The position numbers and the translations under genes are program-made. Positions 48,101 to 56,882 of a stretch of DNA of 64,000 nt are shown one piece after another (the first letter of the stretch is position 1; each line of letters starts with the position of its first letter). The notes under the pieces are model-generated. The model had not been told where the DNA came from and made no database searches. It saw only the letters and a program-made list of their open reading frames with translations. Source of the stretch: Ostrinia nubilalis (taxonomy: Eukaryota; Arthropoda; Insecta; Lepidoptera; Crambidae); NCBI RefSeq assembly GCF_963855985.1, contig NC_087108.1, forward strand, positions 12,728,001-12,792,000, read 5' to 3'.

Positions 48101-51100
48101 AGGGTCATAGACGACACTGGCTCTTGGTGCCGGGGGCGGGCTCCCTTCCCTACTAGAGCGGACCAGCTAGTAGGGCTTGGTGTAGTAAATGCTTGGGTCT
48201 ACTCACTGTGCAACAGGACTGAGCGTAGCCCTAACATACGCGTCACAGGGCGGCACAGGCGCCGGCGGGGCAGGTGGGGGCGGCGGGGGCGGGGCGCCCC
48301 ACACGGCAGCCGCTATACGGCGGCGGTCGGCGGCCGACAGCAGGGCGGACGGCAGGGCGGCGCTCCGGTCGGCTAGAGCGGACCAACTAGTAGGGACGTG
48401 TAGTAAGTGCTTGGGTCTACTTACTGTGTACGATGGCCGTACGTAGAACGCGCCCTACGTGTTCTGCTAGAGCCGCGTGTGTAGTAAATGCCTAGGTTTA
48501 CTCACTGCGCAATGGGACTGAGTGTAGCTTGCACATAGGGTCATAAGCGTCATTGGCGCTTGGTGCCGGGGGCGCCCTCCCTGCTAGAGCAAACCAGCTA
48601 TTGCCGCGTGTGTATAGTCTGGTCGCTTAGTACGTAGAATATCGTCCAATGACCCCAAACTACCCATCCTTATCGCTCGCGCGTAATTATATTGCTGTCG
48701 CGATTGTGCGACAGGCTCGCAGTGAGTGTGCGAACGCGACAGAGACCCGGGCTTTAGTAGATACATGGGTATACTCACTGTGTAACGGGCCTAAGTGTAG
48801 CTTGCACATAGGGTCATAAGCGTCATTGGCGCTTGGTGCCGGGGGCGGGGCTTCCCTCCCTGCTAGAGCAGACCAGCTAGAACCGCGTGACCCCAAGCTA
48901 TCTTCCCTACTAAAGCAGACTAGCTAGGGCCGCGTGTGCAGTAATGCTTGGATCTACTTACTGTGCAACAGGACTGAGTGTAGCCCTGACATACGCGTCA
49001 CAGGGCGGCACAGGCGCCGGCGGGGCAGGTGGGGGCGGCGGGGGCGGGGCGCCCCACACGGCTGCCGCAATACGTCTCCGGTCGGCGGCCGACAGTAGAG
49101 CCGACGGCAGGGCGGCGCCCCGGTCGGCAGTAAGGCCATGTGTAGTAAATGCTTGGGTCTGCTCACTATGCAATAGGACTGAGTGTAGCTCGCACATAGG
49201 AGTCATTGGCGCTTGGTGCCGGGGGCGGGGCTCCCTTCCTTGCTAGAGCAGACCAGCTAAGGCCGCGTGTGTATAGTCTAGTCGCCGAGCACGTAGAATG
49301 TCGTCCGATGACCCCAAGCTACCCATCCTTACCGCTCGCGCGTAATTATATTGCTGTCGCGACTGTGCGACGGGCGCCCGCAGTGAGTGTGCGAGCGCGA
49401 CAGAGACCGGGCTTTAGTAGATACATGGGTATACTCACTGTGCAACAGGACTGAGTGTAGCCCTGACATACGCGTCACAGGGCGGGACAGGCGCCGGCGG
49501 GGCAGGTGGGGGCGGCGGGGGCGGGGCGCCCCACACAGCAGCCGCGATACGACGACGGTCGGCGGCCGACAGTAGAGCCGACGGCAGGGCGGCGCCCCGG
49601 TCTGTTAGAGCGGACTAGCTAGCGCCGCGTATGTAGTAAATGCTATACTCACTGTGCAACAGGGCTGAGCGTAACCCTGACATAAACATCACACGGCGGG
49701 GGCGAAGCGCCCCACACAGTAGGGCGGCGCCCTGATAGGCCAAAGCGCGACCAGTTAGAGCCGAGTGTGTAATAAATGCCTGCGTCTACTTACTGCGCAA
49801 CAGGGACAAGCGTAGCTCGCACATAGGCATCACAGGCGGCGGTAGGCAGCTGATAGCGGCGCCCTGGCCGGTTAGAACGCAACCATCTAAACTCTGATTT
49901 TTAATTCGACGGAATTTTGACATTTCAGAAGTGTTGTCAACATTGAAACATTCCCATTATGAATGGAGAGCATTTTCACAAATTAAAAAATAATCCTTTC
50001 TTGAATTTAAGGTTTCACTTGAAAAACTAAGGCTTAAAAATGTACTGATCATTTCAAAATGGTTATTTGAATTTTTATTATCATATTTTTGAAGTTACAA
50101 AAACAGTTGGGAAATTATTTTTCTATTACTGGACTCCCTGGTCAATAATCCATGGGTTACAAAACTTTTTTATGAAAATCCTTTTGTTAATAAAATCTTA
50201 GCTTCATAAAATAACCAATTTAACAAGATGCCAATTTTATAATCCAAGTTGATTATGACGACGATAATTATTATTGATGATCAATACATATTTTCGTTTA
50301 TGATAATATGTTGTTTTACTGTGTTAAAACACGTTTTTTTCTATTTAATCTCTAAAATGTACATAATAATTAGTGTACATTGAATTGACAAAACAAAAAA
50401 TAGTTCATTCTTGTAAGTTGTACTTGATGAAATTTCATTTCATATTATTATTTATTAATAATTCAAAGCAAAAAAGGCTTATCACATCTGAATTGTCAAA
50501 AAATGACAGCTGTCAGAATTCCGTCGAATTAAAAATCGGACTATAGTGTAGTAATGTCTGGGTCTACTCACTGCGCAACAGGGCTGAGTGTAGCTCGCAC
50601 ATAGGGTCATAGGCGTGCCTGAGACTATGCCTACCTACTAGAGCAGACCAGCTAGTAGGGCTACGTGTAGTAAATGCTTGGGTTTACTTACTGTGTACGT
50701 AGTATTGCGGCCGTACGTAGTAGGGCGCGTCCTGCTAGAGCCGCGTGTGTAGTAGATGCTTGGGTCTACTCACTACGCAACGGGACTGAGTGTAGCTTGC
50801 ACATAGGGTCATAAGCGTCATTGGCTCTTGGTGCCGGGGGCGGGCTCTCTTCCCTACTAGAGCAGACCAGCTAGTAGGGCCGCGTGTAGTAAATGCTTGG
50901 GTCTACTTACTGTGCAACAGGACTGAGTGTAGCCCTGACATAGGCGTCACAGGGCGGCACAGGCGCCGGCGGGGCAGGTGGGGGCGGCGGGGGCGGGGCG
51001 CCCCACACGGCAGCCGCTATACGACGACGGTCGGCGGCCGACAGTAGGGCGGACGGCAGGGCGGCGCCCCGGTCGGCTAGAGCGGACCAGCTAGAGCCGC

Positions 51101-54100
51101 GTATGTATAGTCTAGTCGCCGAGCACGTAGAATTTCGTCCAATGACCCCAATCTACCCATCCTTATCGCTCGCGCGTAATTATATTGCTGTCGCGACTGT
51201 GCGACGGGCGCCCGCAGTGAGTGTGCGAGCGCGACAGAGACCGGGCTTTAGTAGATACATGGGTCTACTCACTGTGCAACAGGACTGAGTGTAGCCCTGA
51301 CATACGCGTCACAGGGCGGCACAGGGGCCGGTGGGGCAGGTGGGGGCGGCGGGGGCGGGGCGCCCCACACGGCAGCCGCGATGCGGCGGCGGTCGGCGGC
51401 CGACAGTAAGGCGGAGGGCAGGGCGGCGCCCCGGTCGGCCAGGGCGCGCCCCGCTAATGCCGCGGCGACGGCGCGGCGCGCGCGGGCCGAAATGCCGCAG
51501 CGCGACCACGAGCCTACGCAGCCCTCGCCCCAGGATATCTAAAGCATAAGTTCAGTCGTAAGAGGCTACACATCAAACAAAGAACGGGCAGCAGCGCTCT
51601 CTGAAAAACATCAATCTTTTAAACTGCGATCTCCAACCCGCCTGCCAAGCGTGGAGATTATGGCAAAACCCTCCACTATAGTGGAGGAGGCTCATAGTCC
51701 AGCAGTGGACTGTAAAGGGCTGTTGATGATGATAATGATAAGTACTAATTAACGCATTGTCCCAAACCAGTATGTATTTAGCGCCATCTTTATGCAACTG
51801 TTTGTAAAGCACCATCTATGGTCAACTCCACGTTGACGTGTTACACGCGTTTTTTCGTCCTTAGGCTATAGCTGAAAATCAGTGGTTTGCTTTTAAGTAA
51901 ACCAAGTACTGGACTATTGCCGTTTTGCGTTGCTGCGACACACATTTCTGTATAAAGTGTGTACCTATATTATGTGTCATAATGGGTTTTTTTTCTTTTC
52001 ATACCATGCCATGTGGTATTGTCCTGAGGGTACTATTTTATCCTACCTTCGATACTTTCTGTTTGTAATGTGTATCCCATCAAAAACAATACTTGTCAAA
52101 AAAACCAAGTCTCGCAACTCAGTTGTTCTACGGTAAAAAGTTGTGAGATCCATGTAATACCAAGTCTAGGCCAGGAAATCTTTAACGTTTTACATAAATT
52201 ATTGACTTGGCCATCGCACTAAATAATTTAATTTACATGTGTTTTCATGAGTTGCGAGACTTGGTTTTTTTGACAAGTATTGTTTTTGATGGGATCTCAT
52301 TTCTTTTTGTATTTTGTAAACAGTTCTACTTTTTTCCTTTTCGGTACCTTCTACTTATTGTATGTATATCTAACCAGCAACGAATTTTCTTAAAGTCCTC
52401 TCTCTGACTTATGAAATTTTCTTATTTATGTAGGTAGCCTTCCGTTTTCTCTTTTCCGGTTCTACTTCTTGAGCTGAAAACTGGACCGAAATTGAAAAAT
52501 GTTACTCGACTTGGCGGGGACACTACCGTGTGCCTTTATATTTAATTTTATATGATATTACAAACTTATTTAGGTAAGTAGTTAAATATTTATAAAACTG
52601 GACCGAAATTGAAAAATTTTGCTAGACTTAGCGGTTGCACTACCGTGCCGTAGTAGTCCCGTGTAGTTTTTCCTTGATTCATACACCAAACACTACTTAT
52701 ATTCCAAATTTGAAGCTTCTAGGTCGGCTAGAAGTGCCTTAGAATTTTGATGATCGGTGAGTCAGTCAGTCAGTCAGTGAGTGACAAAATTAAGAAACTT
52801 TGACCCGTTATAATTCTTAAACTGCTGGTTCAAATTGAATGAAATTTGAAATATACCGTGTCTTTACAATGCCTGCATGGATACTGAAAATTCAGTGTTC
52901 TAGTTTTATCCACAAGATGATACAGGGGGTCGAAAATGGCCTGAATTGCTTCGAGAAAAGGATGGTACGGCCGTGCCGCTTTTTTGCTCGACTTGGTTTC
53001 TGTTATGCAAATAAACATTTTATCTATGTTTCTGTTATGCAAATAAACATTTTATCTATCTATCTATGGTTCCTCTTCCTTACCGAACTACCGGGACTCC
53101 GTGAGTCTAATTCCGTAAACAAAGAACCATAGATGGCACTACACATGTCCGTGCTGCTTTTACATATCGATCGATCGCACGGCCATCCGGCCATCATTAC
53201 ATTCCTATTCAAGACACCACTGTAAACTACTGCGTGTAGAAATACAACCAACAAACAACGTCTCCTGAGTTTTCTTTCCAACACGCATACTTAATAAAAA
53301 TTACATAAGTTAAATACGTCAGAATGTGTAAATTAATAATATTATACCATAATGTAAATTTTAAACAACCTTGTCTACTTGTTGTTACCTGCTGCAGCTG
53401 CTGCCAGGCCAGCAGGCGCACCAGGCGCGAGTCCAGCTTATGCAGGCGCTCGTCCACCACCTGCAACATTATTATTATTATCAGCATATTTTCTTGTCCG
53501 TGCTGGGAGCAGTTGAGGGAGAGTGTGAGATCTCTTGTCGGTGTCATTTAGCAAACCCTATCCTACGATGGACTGGAGATTGGAGATTAGCGTACTGTCA
53601 TCTAGAATCTCTATAAATAAGCTCACTAATGGGCACATCTTCGTTGGTCGATACTGCTGCCTCCTTTGCGACCTAAAGACAACATAAGGCCCTGTACCTG
53701 CTTTGAGAAGGAATAAGCACCTGCAATAACTCCTCCACGTCGTCATCAGGCCGCAGAGTGAGCCGCTCGAGCTTGTCGCGCGGGCTCGAAGTCGGACCGC
53801 AGAGTGAACCGCTTAACCTATGCGGGAGGGTCAAAATTGGTGTAGATACTTAGCGTCTACGAAAGAGGTTACAAATCTTCCTTGATCGATGCAGCTGCTT
53901 CTTTGAGTCATGAAGACAGATTAAAGGCCTATGTCACCTGCAGTAACTCCTGCACATCCTCATCGGGCCGCAGAGTGAGCCGCTTAGTCTATGCTGGCGG
54001 GTCAAAAGGGGTGTAGGATCTCTAGGTATTTAGCGGGTCATCCCTGTAAAAGGAGGCTGGAGATCCTGCCATCCAGAACGTCTACGAAACATCTTCCTTG

Positions 54101-56882
54101 GTCGCTGCTGGTGCTTCTTTGAGACATGAAGACAGAATAAAGACCTGCCCCAGAGTGAGCCGCTGGAGCCTATGCTATGGGGTCAAAAGGGGTGTAGGAT
54201 CTCGGGTCAAACACTGCAAAAGGAGGCTGGAGATGGACAAATGAGATCACCAATGAGCACATATTCCGTGCTCGATGCTGCTGCCTCCTTTGGGACATAA
54301 AGACAATAAGTACCTGCAACAACTCCTCCACGTCGTCATCGGGCCGCAGAGTGAGCCGCTTAGTCTATGCTGGCGGGTCCAAACGGGTGTAGGATCTCTA
54401 GGTATTTAGCGGGTCATCCCTGTAAAAGGAGGCTGGAGATACTGCCATCCAGATCGTCTACAAATGAAGTCACCAAGGAGCACATCTTCCTTGATGGATG
54501 CTGCTGTCTCCTGCCGTATCAGCCGTATCAATAATGGCCCCCCATTATCATAACATGAAGACAGAATAAGGACCTGCAGTAACTCCTCCACGTCGTCATC
54601 AGGCCGCAGCGTGAGCCGCTCAAGCTTGTCGCGCGGGCTGCGGCGCTTGACGGCGGCCGTCAGGTACTCGAAGTCGGACCGCCGAGTGAACCGCTTAACC
54701 TATGCGGGGGGGTCAAAATTGGTGCAGATACTTAGCGTCTACGAAAGAGGTTACAAATCTTCCTTGATCGATGCAGCAGACATGAAGACAGATTAAAGGC
54801 CTATTTGACTTACTTGACTTATGGTCCTATGTCCCCTAGATGGGGCAGAGGGCGTCCACAACAGTCCTCCATCTCGTTCGGTCTTGAGCTTCTCGCTTGA
54901 TCTCGCTCCAGGTCTTGCCGATCTTCTTCGCCTCGTCCGCTACAGTGCGCCGCCAAGTTTGCCTGGGGCGACCACGTTTGCGTTTTCCTTGGGGATTCCA
55001 ATTCAGAGCCTGCTTGGGGATGTGATCGGGATCCCTTCGGAGAGTGTGGCCAATCCAGTTCCACTTGCGGCGCTTGATCTGCTGGTCGATCGGAATTTCG
55101 TGGCAGCGTTCCAATAGCTCGACGTTGGAGATTTTCTCGGGCCAGTATATGCCTAGAATTCGGCGAAGGCAGCGGTAAGGAATAAGTACCTGCAGTAGCT
55201 CCTCCACGTCGTCGTCTGGCCGCAGCGTGAGCCGCTCGAGCTTGTCGCGCGGGCTGCGGCGCGGCGCCGACAGCTTGCGGCGCTTGACGGCCGCCGTCAG
55301 GTACTCGAAGTCCGAGTCCGACAGCGAACTCGATGACTCCGTGTTGCGCTCCATCTGGGAATGAGAGCAACGTGTAAATGTTGAACACTGGATGCCCTTG
55401 TCCTTGACCCTATGTTCTTCTGATTAATTTCGGTTCATCCAATGACAGTTTAACTTTCCCCCGGGACATACTTGACCTTCATTGGTTGGGTTTTTATGGC
55501 GGTCAAGCTGTAGATCCTGGCTACACAGGAGTTGCAGTGGTGGAAACGAGAGGCGGGAATAGTCCCGAACACTGGATGCTTTTAACCTATTGAAGATCCT
55601 AGCCTAGACAAAAAAAATATAGGATTTTGTGTACATAAATAAAATTAAACTTAGTCCATGGACTCTCTAACTCTCAATCAGTCAAGGTAACATGGCAGGG
55701 CAGGACAGGTTCAGGCAGATCATATGCATGGCCCTGGTCATTTTTTTCCGTCGGAAAATGCTTTGCGCATAACCATTGACCGATGGGGACAGTCAGTGAG
55801 TTATGTGGGACTCTCCTTTGAGACCATTGAAAAGGAACCGCGAGTTATTGTCCTTAAATTGGACATTCATCCGCGGTTTGAGCCCTAGGTACTGGCCTAT
55901 TGAAAAAGAAGACATTATTACCCTAGGCTCAAATAGCTTTCAGGTCATCTGCAGCGTCCTCCTCGGAGGCAGATACTTTGCATGAAGCCTTGTACCGCTG
56001 GGACCTGGGCATTTGCCTAGACTGCCTAAAGGAAATGAAGACCTTCCTACCTTGGGCTCAGGCTCGGATATAGCCTTCAGGTGATCAGCGGCGTCCCTTC
56101 ATAGGCGGTAGCTTTACGATCATCAGCGGCGTCCTCAGACAGATCTTATGCTTGGGAGCACCCTCGATCACTGCGCACTTTCCAAGACTGCCTAAGATGT
56201 TATTACCTTAGGCTCCGGGTCGGATATAGGGCAGGACAGGTCGAGGCAGGTCCTGTTACCTTAGGCTCCGGGTCGGATATAGCCTTCAGGTCGTCGGCGG
56301 CGTCCTGCTCGGAGGCCGGCTTGAGGCCGGGCGCGTCGCAGGGACACGGGCCCTCGCCCGAGTGCTGCGGGCAGGACAGGTCGAGGCAGGTCCTGTTACC
56401 TTAGGCTCCGGGTCGGATATAGCCTTCAGGTCGTCGGCGGCGTCCTGCTCGGAGGCCGGCTTGAGGCCGGGCGCGTCGCAGGGACACGGGCCCTCGCCCG
56501 AGTGCTGCGGGCAGGACAGGTCGAGGCAGGTCCTGTTACCTTAGGCTCCGGGTCGGATATAGCCTTCAGGTCGTCGGCGGCGTCCTGCTCGGAGGCCGGC
56601 TTGAGGCCGGGCGCGTCGCAGGGACACGGGCCCTCGCCCGAGTGCTGCGGGCAGGACAGGTCGAGGCAGGTCCTGTTACCTTAGGCTCCGGGTCGGATAT
56701 AGCCTTCAGGTCGTCGGCGGCGTCCTGCTCGGAGGCCGGCTTGAGGCCGGGCGCGTCGCAGGGACACGGGCCCTCGCCCGAGTACTGCGGGCAGGACAGG
56801 TTGAGGCAGATTTTGTGCTTTGGAGCGTCCTCATCCTCGTCCTCTGAGTCGATCTCTTTGCTGTCCTTTAGGTTTTGGAGCA
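44948..56882 (-). CDS. PHF12: PHD finger protein 12 (Pf1) homologue, C-terminal exons with FHA-like domain
   Basis: In transcript order the exons are 56882-56680, 55354-55190, 53460-53389, 51538-51273, 47072-46931, 45901-45741 and 45164-44948. All have AG/GT borders and matching phases, giving 407 residues to TAA. Recognition rests on the C-terminal FHA-like region: FELINYSEWGTLVNGVLYTCD, a Cys-rich spacer (SCHCPE), then GAWEGSALLPHGALLAFGC and YVFSIT, the arrangement at the C-terminus of PHF12. The LVRLLAWQQLQQ helix also fits. PHF12 is a nuclear scaffold of Sin3/HDAC and MRG15 complexes. The PHD fingers and start codon lie beyond the right edge. Six of the seven exons have tandem copies of their 3' ends downstream (see findings). 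Confidence 0.85.
45706..45752 (-). repeat. 24-bp tandem duplication of PHF12 FHA exon donor
   Basis: CTAGTGTCCCACCTGTGGGC occurs twice, 24 bp apart. Each copy contains the exon end and a GTGGGA donor. Confidence 0.9.
45741..45901 (-). CDS. PHF12: PHF12 exon 6 of window: FHA core
   Basis: Acceptor CTCATCAG precedes 45901. It encodes VTRHFELINYSEWGTLVNGV and LYTCD, then an Ala/Pro-rich loop. Two tandem donors GTGGGACAC occur 24 bp apart (exon end at 45741 or 45717), both in phase. The second adds 8 residues (WDTRAAHR). Confidence 0.87.
45985..46330 (+). pseudogene. RTE-type reverse transcriptase fragment
   Basis: The + strand reads FTYLGSVVSETGGTEEDITS, RIAKARATFAQL and, after a frame change, CETWKVTE with VNRCLRRTL. 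These are hallmarks of the C-terminal part of RTE/CR1-like LINE polyproteins. Broken by frameshifts. It lies in a PHF12 intron, antisense to the gene. Confidence 0.75.
46357..46440 (+). repeat. tRNA-derived SINE head
   Basis: TAGCTCAGAGTG (46359-46370, A-box-like) and GGGTACGATTCCC (46402-46414, B-box-like) are spaced as in a tRNA, followed by a T-rich stretch. It is not a functional tRNA: the acceptor stem does not pair. Confidence 0.55.
46710..46935 (-). repeat. Four tandem copies of PHF12 exon end plus donor
   Basis: CTCGTCCATGAAGAT (minus strand ATCTTCATGGACGAG followed by GTAC or GTAT) starts at 46710, 46783, 46858 and 46931, spacing 73, 75 and 73 bp. The last is the true exon border. 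Confidence 0.88.
46931..47072 (-). CDS. PHF12: PHF12 exon 5 of window: first half of FHA-like domain
   Basis: Acceptor GTTTCAG precedes 47072 and donor GTACAG follows 46931. It encodes MRRAALTVGTDSGCGLRLPA and HHATIFMDE, matching the FHA opening strands. Three further copies of the exon end and donor follow downstream. Confidence 0.85.
47109..47295 (-). repeat. Dispersed lepidopteran-type retroposon fragment
   Basis: A poly-T start leads into GTGACAGGAGGCAAACGAGC, GTGCGTTGCCGGCCTTTAAG and GTCCGGAAACACCGCAGAC. I recognise this as a common dispersed lepidopteran sequence. The family name is not certain. The poly-A tail is on the minus strand. Confidence 0.6.
47718..51290 (-). repeat. Large array of PHF12 exon 4 3'-end copies
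   Basis: Donor-containing copies (minus strand TGTTGCACA or TGTTGCGCA before GTGAGT or GTAAGT) begin at 47720, 47861, 48070, 48207, 48506, 48779, 48962, 49167, 49439, 49653, 49794, 50572, 50774, 50911 and 51273 (true exon). Diverged ones lie at about 47981, 48425 and 50692. Copies at 48207, 48962, 49439 and 50911 extend 150-190 bp into the exon through the poly-Pro codons. Others keep only about 40 bp. A shared AT-poor spacer recurs at about 48615, 49270 and 51106. Confidence 0.88.
49894..50539. mobile_element. TIR element inserted in the exon-copy array
   Basis: The inverted ends GATTTTTAATTCGACGGAAT extend to about 27 bp and are flanked by ACT on both sides (49891-49893, 50540-50542), a possible 3-bp duplication. 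646 bp, AT-rich, no transposase. Its composition contrasts sharply with the GC-rich array around it. Confidence 0.75.
51273..51538 (-). CDS. PHF12: PHF12 exon 4 of window: Ala/Arg and poly-Pro segment
   Basis: Acceptor ATGCTTTAG precedes 51538 and donor GTGAGT follows 51273. 88 codons plus two bases: Ala/Arg-rich helices (RARRAVAAALAGRALADRG), SAADRRRIAAAVWGA, a Pro run of seven, then CDAYVRATLSPVA. The frame was fixed by the phase of the next exon. The WAPPPP part is low complexity. About 17 partial copies of the 3' end follow at 47720-50911. Confidence 0.75.
52075..52294. repeat. Foldback element with 47-bp arms
   Basis: Arms 52075-52121 and 52248-52294 are essentially perfect inverted repeats (TCCCATCAAAAACAATACTT with its complement). 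The loop carries TTGTTCTACGGTAAAAAG. Resembles a sequence common in moth genomes. Confidence 0.8.
52996..53059 (+). repeat. 32-bp direct tandem duplication
   Basis: GTTTCTGTTATGCAAATAAA plus CATTTTATCTAT occurs twice in succession, then continues into CTAT repeats. Confidence 0.9.
53389..53460 (-). CDS. PHF12: PHF12 exon 3 of window: LLAWQQLQQ helix
   Basis: Acceptor GTTGCAG and donor GTAACA enclose exactly 24 codons, phase 0: DERLHKLDSRLVRLLAWQQL then QQ. Probably helical. This is the only visible PHF12 exon without downstream copies of itself. Confidence 0.85.
53721..54690 (-). repeat. Tandem copies of PHF12 exon 2 3' end
   Basis: Copies of CTGCARYAACTCCTCCACGT start at 53721, 53938, 54314 and 54574, plus a fragment at about 54149. 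The true exon end is at 55190. Some extend into the Ser-Pro-Arg-Arg codons. Between them lies a shared spacer with GGGTGTAGGATCTC and CATGAAGACAGA. Units are about 215-380 bp. Confidence 0.85.
54819..55175 (-). pseudogene. RTE-type LINE C-terminal fragment
   Basis: The minus strand reads LRRILGIYWPEKISNVELLE, KRRKWNWIGHTLRRDPDHI, QALNWNPQGKRKRGRPRQTW and RTRWRTVVDALC. This is the conserved C-terminal region of RTE-type retrotransposon polyproteins. Unbroken over about 110 codons, in the PHF12 sense orientation. No N-terminal RT part is adjacent. Confidence 0.85.
55190..55354 (-). CDS. PHF12: PHF12 exon 2 of window: Ser-rich and basic segment
   Basis: Acceptor CCCAG precedes 55354 and donor GTACTT follows 55190. 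55 codons, phase 0 both ends: SSSSLSDSDFEYLTAAVKRR, then KLSAPRRSP and DDDVEELLQ. KRRKLSAPRR could serve as a nuclear localisation signal (inference). The open frame continues past the donor into an RTE retroposon fragment. Confidence 0.82.
55905..56819 (-). repeat. 140-bp tandem array of PHF12 exon 1 3' end
   Basis: Donor-bearing units start at 56260, 56400, 56540 and 56680 (true exon), spaced exactly 140 bp. The first three appear identical, and the true exon differs mainly beyond codon CPQYSG. A truncated unit lies at 56206-56259. Two older degenerate units lie at about 56045-56160 and 55912-55980. Confidence 0.92.
56680..56882 (-). CDS. PHF12: PHF12 exon 1 of window: acidic Cys-containing segment
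   Basis: Acceptor TTTCAG precedes 56882 and the donor GTAACAGG is at 56679-56672. It encodes 67 residues after a partial codon: an acidic run SEDEDEDAP, then KHKICLNLSCPQYSGEGPCP and DLKAISDPEPK. It ends in phase 0. Its last ~140 bp are repeated three times immediately downstream. Confidence 0.8.

Larger units (their letters stand above)
51541..53388 (-). other. PHF12 intron with repeats
   Basis: Contains an old SINE-like piece (about 51860-51965, TAGCTGAAAATCAGTG), a foldback element (52075-52294) and a 32-bp tandem duplication (52996-53059). A similar SINE-like piece is at 58205-58285. No gene seen. Confidence 0.5.

Noticed and set aside
47718..51290. CRISPR-like appearance of regularly repeated units
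   Set aside because: Units match a PHF12 coding exon with its donor, vary in length and lie in an insect gene. No cas genes and no unique spacers.
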